Origin: Euwallacea fornicatus
Lineage: Eukaryota; Arthropoda; Insecta; Coleoptera; Curculionidae
Length of the DNA: 64,000 nucleotides
Assembly (NCBI RefSeq): GCF_040115645.1
Contig: NC_089555.1
Coordinates: 620,001 to 684,000, forward strand
Direction: 5' to 3'
Every line of letters starts with the position of its first letter. Positions within the stretch are counted from its first letter, which is position 1. Of this stretch, positions 35,761 through 47,700 are shown one piece after another. The notes under the pieces are model-generated. The model was given only the letters and a program-made list of their open reading frames with translations. It did not search any database and had not been told where the DNA came from. The position numbers and the translations under genes were made by a program.

Positions 35761-38700
35761 TCACTGAATCCGAGGCCAGTAGTTCGAAGCCAGATCGGCC
35801 GCTTGCGAGGGGATCTGCACCGGCACTGAGACTCCCGCTGATATTACACCTGGAACAATGAAACATGGCTGGAGAATTTTTCTCGATATAATTGCCTTTA
35901 AAGCCAGGGAATTTATGGGAAATTCTTTGGCTTCCATAAATCAAACATTGAAACGTTTCCATAAAATCGATTTATCATCCTCGCTAAGCCACCGCGATTG
36001 TGAATCCACGGACGTAAATTTTATTCTCCACGATCAGTTTAAAGTGTCGGAGAAGGGTGGTTTCCAATTCTCGGCTCGGCGAACGCTCAATAATGTGCGA
36101 ACTAAAGTGGGGGTGGAGACGACCGTTGTTTCGGTTGCAAGCTTCGTTTGAGATCTTCTCTCTCGGGAGCCTTCACGTGAAAGTGCATTTAACTTACAAC
36201 AGGGCTTTGCCACTAAATTGGCCGACTAATAAAATTCTCTTGCAATTCACTTTCGTAGCAAAGGGAAAATGTCAAAAAGCAACTTACCGGTGCCCGTGGA
36301 GACGGGCGTGCCCCCCGCGGAGCCCCCAGAAGCGTACGAGGGATGATGAGTCGTCGGCTGCGAGTGGGCCACTGCAGGATTACAGGCTGCCGCCCTCGAG
36401 TTATATGAAGAACTCAAGGAATGCAGGGGATCGTGGAACATGTAAGGGTAGCCCGTGGTTTCCCTTTGTTGCAGACAGCTGGAGGTCAGGCCACCGGTCA
36501 TCGGACTGTAAAAGAACAAGAGGTATGCGGTTAGACCGTTTAAAGGGGAATTTTTTGATTTCGGAAAAATGCTCAGTATGCGCCGCTCCGACGGACAAAA
36601 CTGGTCCGTTAAAATGCGGATATTACAAGGAGTGAAAAGTGTGTTTAACCATTTTCGATACAGCAGTAACGCGTGTATACCTACAAGGTGTCTGTTTTTC
36701 CACTTCAAACCTGCTGATCTGGTTTAAACATTTGAAGAGGTACGAGGTCAGTTAGAATAGGATCGATTGCGTTATTTGGAGCCAATGGTTATTGATAACC
36801 TCGCGTTTATGACCACTGTTCACATCGACCTTTAACTCGAAGCTGGTGGACCTGCTGCGCACCATAAAATCGTCACTTTTTGGTACATGTCCGGAGATTA
36901 AGACGGGAGACGTAGCATGTCCGTCGGAGTAGGTGGCACTGGGTGAGATTTGATGATATCGACACAGTGGTGGTAAATGAGATTTCTAATAGCGAAAACG
37001 TTTCTGGCACTTAAGTACGTTTCTTCCTAGAGGTGCATTAGCCAGAGAAAATTATTCCATAGTCTCAAATATTTTATTTAGTGATAAATATCGATACATA
37101 AATTTTACTAATTTAAGTATTTGCTTTCTGCATTTGAATTTCAGGATATATCTAGGCAGCATTAATTATGTATCGAATTCTAAGACACGTGGAAATTGAT
37201 ATCAACATTAGTACATATTGTACGCCTGGCGTGCTATCGCGGCAGGTAAAAGACAGAGGCAAAAAAGCGTGGAGCGCTCGACCGAGTGATTTATTGCTTC
37301 CTTTTCTGTATGTCCAATATTCTGATATCTTTGTTTATGCTGATGTTTGCATGTGGGAAAGAAAAGTGGAATCTTCAAGTCATAGGATCTTAGCTACCAT
37401 GCCCGTTTTACAAGTCTCTTCGTTGAGATCTCGATTGTCTTAAGGAATAGCAATCAATCGAATACCGAGACCGCAACGTTATTTTGTATTAGCACGTTCC
37501 CTTCACTGTCAATTAATTAGTTGAATTTAAGGGAACTTAATAACGTCCACAATGACTTCGTAGAAAATCAAAGATTGAAAGAAAATTGCATGGAGATTAC
37601 AAAACAATATATAAATAATACAAAAAAGGACAGTGGCAGTGGGAAAAATATCATAGACTCCGCAGAGTAGACTGAATTATTGCATAGAAGTTTGAAAGTA
37701 TTTATTGTTGACTTAAGGGGCTCGATAAAGAGCTGCACTGCTTGAAACTTTACACCTAAATATTGTAAAAATGAAATAAAAATTGTCAATACAGTGCCGT
37801 ACCGAACCCCGAATCAAAAAAGACATTCGATATCTCATAAATTCAAACCGAGATCCCCACGCTTAATGAGCCCGATTTTTGGTTGCCGTGAACGTCAAGT
37901 GCGGCGCTTCATAATTAATGATTTGAACCAAAAGAAAATATTCTTACGTGACCATACCCCCTAATAAATTCCCTAATAGGATTTATTAGATTTGAACAGG
38001 CTCTACCACCAGATTGTCCCAAACTTATCTCTGGCCATAATACGACAAGCGACATGCACGCCATTCGCGTGAGTGTCACTTTACATAGAAAATTCTTGGA
38101 AAAAATCAGTTATAATCATGCAAATCAGCCGAAAAAAATCTAATTAAAAATGCCGTATGTGGCATGTATCCCATCTCATCTTCACTGTCAGTGGGTAAAG
38201 AATGTTTAAATACGAACGGTAGCCCTGCTATGGAATTATGAAGTGACAAGAGGCATTTAAAGACATCAGGCCCCCTGCCGCTACGCTTATTATCTCTTGA
38301 GACCCAGTTTAGTAACAGACACAAAGGTAGCTTCACGTACCTAAATGGTTGTACGTACCTATACGAATCGGCCATCGTGGCGATGGGCTGTGGTATCGAG
38401 GAATACATAGAATTAAATCCCGAATTGATGGATAATCTGCTGGTGGGTGCTGGAGGGCTGACTGTACCCACTTGGTCCACAGCTCTGCGTTGATTTCGCA
38501 GCTTTTCCTCGCGCCTCCATTTCGCCCTTCGGTTGCTGAACCACACCTGAAGCACAAATCACAACATGTTTCCCCAAAGGATAATCCAAATTAACCCCCC
38601 TTCCTCACCTCCTCCCCCTCTCAAAAAAATTAATATTTGAAAACTCTATTTGCGCAGGCCGCAGTCGTTATGATATGAAAGATCAGCATTAAGAGGGAGG

Positions 38701-41700
38701 CAAACAAACTCCGACTTGAAGTAGTTAAACACCATATTGAATGCCCGACAAATTGATGCGTTTATGTTTACTTTTGTTGCCGGCAGGGTTGGGGCGCAAT
38801 CCCTTTATTATATCAGGGGGCTTAATGATAAGTTAGGGCTTCGATATTGCCCTCTTACGCAAACGAGTGGCCATAAAGAAAATTTTGATGTTGAGAGACA
38901 GAGAGGGTGCGCATTAGATGTGGGCTAACTGTATTGGGTATCTCTGGTCATCTGTTCGTTTTCTCGGACGCTACCTCCTCCTGCCGAAGGACGGCGGAAG
39001 CCCCAAAGTTTGAGGATTTTAGGAATTTCCTAATTATACGGATTCTGCTGTGTTTATACATTTTAAGATGTTCCGCTAAACCACCTTGTGGTTTTCCGTG
39101 TTGACGCCCCTCGATTTTGAAAATTTTTTTGAAAATTTCCTAAAAATCTCCCAAGGGGGAATTGCAGCGAATATATTGATATATGTCTGTGCCAACTGCA
39201 GCGAATTCCCCTGGATCTCTTTTCATGTTTGCAAATTTTCTAGGGCTAGGCGGTAATAACCCAAAGGGTACATTATAGGGGCTTTCAGCAAATGAAAAGC
39301 CGTGTATGCAGTTTTGAGAAAAGCGGCGCTAACCTTTCGCCTTTCATTCGATGTTACTTATCTAAATTGCAAGGTTTGCTATGAAAGAGTTTTCGGCCAG
39401 ATATAGAGGGACTCCTTCAATGCCTTCGGCTTTTATGGGAATTTTCAGGAGGTAGAGATTTTAGTATATTAAAGACTAATGCTGAAAAGATACAAGACGC
39501 TGATTACCTTGATGAAATATCCGAAATGCAGAGGCTGTATGTACAGGCAAATGTTAAATTACTCGATCTCTAATTCCTTAATGTAGGCAGCACCATATAC
39601 ACGTGCCCGGAAAAAGTTCATTGTGTGCCACGGACACTTTACTAGTCTCAAGAATTGCGCTGTATTTTTCCTTAAAAATCGTCGTAAAATCGCGTCAACC
39701 AGTAATTTTTTACATCCCTAACTGGATATTCCCAATCTTAACATGGAAATTGCACTCCTAGTCACGTGGAATCTCATCAGAATTCCCCAGGCATGGAACT
39801 TAAAAATATTCACACACAACAACCACACAAATCGTTTAGCTTTTGCCCCTAATCAATGTTATTTATTATGCGCCCTTTTGCCTCATATAAATCGCACTCA
39901 TTTATATATGGGGATGTAAAGCGATGACACCCTCAATACTGCGGGGATGATTTGATGGATATGCGGATGTCGCAGATACTCACTTACAGGGCGTCCCAGA
40001 GTCGCTCCTCGGCATTGGAATGATGTTATGTGGACCTTGATCGGTGTCCAATATGAAGGATTCGGTTTTTCGGGCAGCTAGACAAAGTAGTCTAAATTTT
40101 TTCGATTTCATTGCTCTTCTCAGCTTAAGCCCTGCAATTTCTTGAAAACTGGCAGAGACATCTATTGGGCATCGGCTTAACTTGAGGCAGTGCATATACA
40201 AGGTGTCTGGTAGACAAAGTTGTGGAAATTCAACTAATTTCATTTAGTTTCGCAGCGTAAACCTTGCAATGAGCCAAAATCTTGGAGACCTCCATTTTAA
40301 AGACCGAATTTGGGACACCCCGTACATATGGAGAGGGGTAGAGAAAGAATTTTTCCGGCTCGAATATGAAAATGGTTCGCAATTTTCCTACTTATTTGCA
40401 AAAAAATTGTTACCTGGATACGTGCCTCAGGCAATCCAATTTTCTCGGCCAGCCTTTCCCTCGCGAAGACGTCCGGATAATGGGTGCGCTCAAATTCTGG
40501 AACATGGAGATGGGGATGTGTATTTTATTTGACGGAGCAATTTGCAAGATCCAACGTAATGGGAACTGGGAGAAACCCCCTAATATCAGGCGAAAACAAT
40601 ACCTTTTTCTAGACTGTCGATTTGCTCGTTGGTAAATGAAGTTCGGTTTCTTTGAAGTTTCCTTTTCAGCCTTAATCTAAGCTGGGAATCTTCGTCGCCG
40701 GAGGAGTTGTGCTCAGAGTTCCCGTCTGATGTGTTCTCATGGATGGCGTCTGGAACAAATCCCGTTTTCAGTTTGCTGATTGCGTTAATACCCATTTTAC
40801 AATATAAAACCCACAGCGAAATGTTTCCCTGAAATTACCGAACAAAATGGAAAGAGCTTTCAATAGTTCAAACAGTTTCAAATTAACGTCGCAAAATACT
40901 TTCGGTCTCATTCATATATAATTCCGAAGCGCAAACAAAGGGCTTTACAATTTGTTCTGCTGGTAATAACATTTTGAACTGCGCCCGCTCTGAAACCAAA
41001 TTAAGTCGATAGAGGCTCATTAATGTATTAAATAAATTACAGGAGCTTTTTTGGACCAATAGATTCATGTTACTGCAGCTCGCATTGTCACAGAACGAAC
41101 GACTTTTCAATAAAACCCGGTACAAAGTAATATAAGCTAAAAATTTCAAGAACCTGAAATTATGCAAAGTCCTGAATAGAGATTTAGCCGGCAGAAAATA
41201 AAAACAACGAGCGGCTGCGTTCCCCACGGCTGTTGGGGTAGAGCTGGGGGTAGGGGGAAAACGGGGGTGAGGCGACGGGAGAAAACCGGGGGGACCGGGG
41301 AAAAGGATCAGAAGATGAAATAAAACAAGGAGAATGAAATAGCGAGGGTGGATACAAAATAGGGTGGAGTTTACAGAAGCGGAAGTAAATAGGGACGCGC
41401 AGAAACAGGGTGGGAAATATATAGAGATGCCAACTTCTCTGGTTCTGACTGCTTGCTCGTTCGCCTCCATATGACGCACATGTTACTGCCTTGTTTTCCA
41501 CCAATTCTGCGATATTTCGAATAAAAACGTCGTATATTGCCCTGGAAATGCGGTAGCGATTCTGTTTTCTGATGGAAATGATTGCCCGGAGAATGTTTCC
41601 ATGAAATTGGAATTTGGAAAGTAAAATTTTGTTTTGTTCCATATTTCCAGCACTCTGTTACGAGAGATCTATTGGGTTTGGGATTGTTCTGGGAACGCAA

Positions 41701-44700
41701 ATGGAGTTGAACGCTGATTGCTTTCTGCAGAATGAGCTCCAACTAACCTAGACCAATATGACGTAGAACTGGGAAGTGCAGTGGTGTACCCGAGGGCCCG
41801 CTTGCCACTTGACTCGTCACCGCGTGCGATATGGGACTCCCAACAAAGGCAGTGATGTTTCAAACGCCAGTTTTAAGAGTCAGGTAATAATAAACAATTA
41901 CGAAAAAAAAATCAGGATCTTAAAGGAATGGGTTAAAAAAGAGAAAATCAGATCACCCAAAATTATGAAAACTCGTAGCGACAATGAAGAACGAAGTACG
42001 CCACTGATATTCATAGATATTGAAACCTCATAATTTTAAATTTGGTATTTTATTAACGTAAAACTCGACAATCCGACTCCTTGATTTTTGCTGTTCATTT
42101 CCAGTCCTGGGTACGGCCCTGACACTGATTTGATGTAAAATTTTATGAACTTTTACTGTCTACAAAAGACAGTGGTGTATTTAGGTTCTGAGAGGCTTCA
42201 CACATATGTATTACAAAATGCGAGAAAACGCTGCCTCCTGAAGTTAACTCGTTTGGAAATTCCAAACGAGTTAACTTCAAGAGTCTCCAATTCTTAGCTT
42301 TTTCTTCAACCCTCCTGCCCTGATATTTATAATATCGCCTAAAACTTTACAAATTCTATGGAAAACTCCTTAGATTTTCATAGCTTATGAGAGACAGTGG
42401 CGATGGTTGTTGGAACTTCTACGAGGTCGCCAAAATACGGTACATAAACAGCAGACGTTTTCCGGACTTCTTGCCGCAGTTTCAAGTCGTCCCGGGTGCG
42501 GCCCTGATATTTTCTTATCGTCATAAAATCGCCAGGAAGATCTTCATGCCTACACCCTTTTATGGCCCATATAAGGCCATGGTGTATCTCGAGTATTCAT
42601 AATTTTTTTGGTGACAAATCACGTTCACCCACCAAAAATCAATGGTTCCTCCTTTGAAAAATAACTTCTTTGATATCGTAACACGTGACTCTTTACGAAA
42701 TATTGCAAATTTCTTTCCTTATATTCCATATAAGTATCTGCAATCTTTCGGGATCGTTAATTGAATAGGGGTACTGGGTGAGGTGAAATAAAATAAAAAT
42801 AAAACAATTAAAAAATACAATAAATAATATGATGAAACCTAATCATAGCCAAATTCACCATATGTATTTTATCCGATTTTCAATTATGTTATATGTTTGT
42901 TTTTGTTTGGGTTAGAATAGTTTCGTCGGATTAGCTAAAGTTTTTGATGGGTTTCGCTATGGTTGGGTTAGATTAGGTTTTATTACATTATTTATTATAC
43001 TGTTCGACTCTTTTATTTGCTTTATTTTGCCTCACCTAGTGCTCCTGCTTACTCCACGGTCCCGAAATCTCGCAAATACTTAAACGAAAAATAAGTAAGC
43101 AAATCCGCAATTTTTTGTAAAGAGTCACTTGTCGCGATATTAAAGAAACCATTTTTCAGAAGGAGAAACCATTTTTCGTGGGTTAAAGTGATATGGGCCC
43201 ATTTTTTAAAAATAGAATAAGACTTCCTGGCGAATGTCAGCGTTTCGTGCGGCTGCAGTCTTACCCACCCAGTATACAATAAAAACCAGATTTTCCGCGC
43301 TTCAACCCCAATTCGCAAAACAAATCTCAATGGATTATTTAGTCAGCGTTCTCCATTAGGAAACGAAATCATAAATCCTAGATGTGCTGACATCTAAACA
43401 AATAGGCCACATTCGCGTGATTTATCATCAGCCTTACCTCGTTTCTGGATATCATCCCTGGTAATTTGCGTGGCTAGAGTGGGAGCTGGATGCAATCCAA
43501 GATGGGGAGCAGTGGGGGTCCCCGGGTACCAGGCCCAGCCGGGCGCCTGGCCGTTAAACATCCGCAGTTTATCGTAAACGGACTCGTTTTGGGCCGAAGC
43601 CTGCTGCTCTTTCTGACTGGCCAAGTTCCGAAGCACTCGATTTATCGAGGAGACCTGAAAAGAAGAAAATGATTTCGGTATCAACAATGTAGAAAAACAA
43701 AATTGGCTTGTGGGAATGTTCGATGCCAGACAAAAGAGAAGCCAGATGCAATTCACGCAAAACATAACTGGCTTATCCCTATCCCTATGAAAGGGCGTTA
43801 TTATGCCCTCATTCTTCGGGTTAAATCAAGTGGAAGTAAAACACCTCGTCACTGTACGTCAGCGACACGCATTCGCCTACGAAATATTCCCTAAGCTTTT
43901 TTTAACGCATGGGAGGCTTAAATTAGCATATTATTTATATGACAGGAAATTATCGATATTAAATATTTTTCCGATTCGGACACACATGAAGCAGACACGT
44001 GAAGGATTCAAAACTTCCCGGTAAATTTTACTCTTCGTCGAAAATAATAAAACTGTAAAGGAACCTGAGTTTTCGTCAAATTCGCAACTGAAAAAGCCCC
44101 ATACTTCAGCGTCTCAAGGGCCTTGACATTATTTTTAAAATCCTGATTGTGTCGAGACACCACACACACCCCGGGTGTAGGAATCTTGAACGCGACCCCG
44201 TCGGAACATGTGCGGTTTTAATCGGCAAAAATTCGAGGCAAATTTGAATGACCGTAATTTTAACACGGGGTGTCAGACTTTATCTCATACATTTATATAG
44301 TGCAGAAAGAAGATTATTTTGGTGTTAAAATCAATTTATGTGTTAAAAATGAAAGCACCGAATTGTTCGACGTTTCGAAAGCAAATTAAGCAAAACGCTC
44401 TATCTGCACTCGCTATTTTAAAGGTCTTTATTTTATTACTGAGAGTAGAGGCGCGTTCGGTTTATTACACAGTCCCTGGGAGAATGTTCTCGTCGCTTTT
44501 CAGCAGAAATACGAATCCAATAATTACACCAGGTGTAACGCATTTTCCTTCCCGACTCTCCAGAGTATAAATCGTGAATACAGAATATCAAAAAAAATGT
44601 TGTATAGAATGTAGCGAATGTAGAAAATTGTTTTTTACACGAGAAAAAATACGAATCCAATAAGATCGAGATATGACTTATTTACTTCGGGCGTAAACAC

Positions 44701-47700
44701 CCCGAACTCAACTCTAGCGAAAAGTGTCAAAGGTCAAAACTAGGGGTTTCCATGCAACTTGGTTCTGTTCGACAACTTTGAATTTTGCTGCGTTTGCGCA
44801 CAAGCGGATGGGCATCAATGTGAATGAAATAGAATTACAATATAGAAATTGGGAAGCCAATCTGGTTTGCGGCCAACGGATAACAGTACAATTAATGCCT
44901 TAAATTTGCAACGCGTTGAGAACATAAGAGGCGCATAACCCCAGCCCTATCGGAGCAGGTGCAACTTACACCAGTACTATAAAATAGGGATTTTCAAGTA
45001 TAAATCAGTTCCGGGTGTAAGTCCATACAAATTGTAAACGATGCAAATCATAGTTTATTTTGGTGGAAAATCATTTTATCTGGCAAAATTTAAGGCACTG
45101 AATTGACCTACATTCAGAGGCAATTTTTTTTCGGGCAGTCTCGGTTCAGTATGTTACACGAGGAAAAATACAAAAGTATCAATAGTTGACACATTTATGC
45201 CTATTTGCTTCGGGTGAACAAAATTCTGAACTCGGCTAGAGCGAAAATTTACTGTCAAGTGTCAGCAATAGAGGTTTTCCAGCAACTAGTTTCAATTTTA
45301 ATTTCAAGAAGTCTGCTTGAAACTTTCATGCCTAATTACATATTATGCACTTGTAGACAATATAGAAAGTAGCTCAACAGGCAATAATTGCTTTTAGAAG
45401 CTAAACTCTTGCAAAATTTCTTAGTAATTAAAGTCTTGACATTATTTTAAAACTCTTGATTTGATACGAGTGCAATCAGCGCCTTGAATGAGACGCGTTG
45501 AGGAAACACTCACACCGAGTGTGTGAATCCTGAACGGCGCTTCGTCAAAAGATGAGCAATTTGGGAGTTTTCAATTAGCTTAGTTCCCGGCTTAATTCCA
45601 TGTGCAGTTTTTCAGCGCGATGATGCCGTAAAGTTCGTCTGAATGAGCCCAAATGTTTTTTTTTTTAATACGAGAACCGATATTGCCTCAATGTGATGTT
45701 GTGTGACTTGCAGAAGGCTTTTGATTGTGGGTCTCGTTACAATTTGTGTGAAGATAATTGTAAGGTCTAGCACTTGCATCTGGAACACGGGCTGCAGTGC
45801 ACTGCAATTAATGGTAACTCTTCAGCCGTCAGAGATATTTGACGTGGAGTTCCGCAAGGTTCGTTGCTCGGACCCCTCCTGTTTGTTCCGGGTATCGACA
45901 CTGTATTGTTGCGGACGTTACGGCTTTCAGAGCATCTGAGAAGGAGTTGAAGGACCTGCCCCTTTCGGGTGCTAAATGTACGATCCGGGACATCTATTTG
46001 GTGTCTGTCAAACAGTTTTAATGAAGAAAAGCCGAGATCTTTGGCCAGCGCAAAAGCGATTCCTCAGCTAGTATCGATTATTTGGCTCATTTGGATGGCA
46101 GATTTAACACCATGTAAATCATATACGTTGTTCTTGAAGGTGATCATGAAACATTCAATACACCGTGCGGCTCTAAATTGTAACCTCCTTAACTTTTTAG
46201 CAAATCTTTTTTTTTAACTCAACATCGGCATTAAATAGGAAAAAATGCTATATTTTGACGTTTGTTTATTTTTTTAAAGGTTGCTTACGTCATCGGTAGG
46301 GCAAAATGGCCGATTTAAAAACAACTCAGCCATGGGTCGAGTGACCTCTCGAATTAAAAGTATTTAAAAATTACATTTAAAGGTGTATCGCAACTCAAAA
46401 TCTGTGGATTAGTTTTTGAGGACGGCATGTATAAATTTGGCCAAAATTGCAATAAAAACTCAGTTAAATAGTACCTAAACAATGAAAAAAATTGTTTGTT
46501 TTCGATTTTGTGTTCACAAAGAGTTTTGGGTTAAAAAAAAGAATGAAAAGATAAATAAAAATAACCAAAGACTGTTTGTGAGCACAAAATCGGAAACAAA
46601 CCAATTTCCTTTCAACAAACAAGTTTTTCCATTGTTTACACACTATTTAACTGAGTTTGTATTTAATTTTTTACCAAATTTGTACCTGTTTTTCCCCGAA
46701 AGTAACCGATAGATTTTGAATCGTAATACGCCATTGAACGTAGTTTTAAAAGACCTTTAATTTGAGGTGTCACTTGTCCCGCGTTTCAATTAAAAAAAAA
46801 ACCGGCCATTCTCCATTACCGATGGTTCGAAAAAAATTGAAAAAAAGAGGAAAAAAAATTTAAAAAACGTAAAAAAATAGAATTTTTTGTCATATTCAAT
46901 GCTGTTTTTGAATTAAAAAAAAAAATGAACATTTGTTAAAAAAATTAACAGGGCGGCGCAGTCCAGAGCCACACGGTATTATTCACCGAGCTGCACATCT
47001 GATGCATTCGGGAACACTCTCTTATTCACAACCGACAAAATATGACAACTTTCGGGCCTCAAGGTCGGTGCCTCCTTTCCGTCACCGTTCGGTATTAATT
47101 TTTCAGGTTGCGCATGGCAGCATGCGCGACTCACAAATGACAGCGTGGTGAATCTTCATTTCGCGCAAGGTCGTTTTGAGGACGTGCATCTAAATTTAAG
47201 TTTTCCTTAGTTTCACTCGTCACCTTTGCGTCCTCGGCGTCTGCACAAAGCTGCACAGCTCAGGTCTTGTGGAGAGGTGACTCCTCTAAATCATCAATAT
47301 TCATGTTTTGCCCTGAATTTCAAATATTTAAACTTCCCTGGTATATCCCTATATTGACGCAAAGCCAACTCCAGTTGATGCAAGAGCGACTCGCAAATCT
47401 ATTCGATTTATCAGTTTTCCCGATCTCCGGCTGTCCGGAGCAGAGAGGGCTCGACAAGCCGATGACATGTGTGGCTATAACAATACCGCATGCTCTACAT
47501 ACATTTACATTAATTTAATTACCATTGTCGATTGTTCAACGAATCAGCCGGAGGGGAAAGGGGGGAGAGGGGGGGAATCGGGGGGGGTGGGTATTATTAA
47601 AAACTGACTTGTGCAGAATTCACTCTCGAATAATGGCTCAAATAATGGCCACAACTCAAAGGTCAAACCTCCATATTCAAAACTAATTTAATTCTGCTTA

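Noticed and set aside
35770..35800. GTTCGA-like tRNA T-loop text (AGTTCGAAGCC)
   Set aside because: It lies inside the last toy exon and no acceptor stem or anticodon arm can be drawn. No tRNA was found elsewhere in the window either.
36057..36635. 192-aa open frame on the plus strand
   Set aside because: It is antisense to toy exon 36505-36288, where GC-rich codons keep the opposite strand open.
38106..38555. Run-on frame from a homeodomain exon into its intron
   Set aside because: A GTACGT donor at 38358 with exact phase to the next exon is more convincing than a retained intron; such a protein would lose the conserved Pax6 tail.
40883..41479. 198-aa open frame on the minus strand
   Set aside because: It lies in a toy intron and is a pyrimidine-rich translation (FPPSPHPRFPP) of the G-rich tract; no splice sites fit the toy phase.
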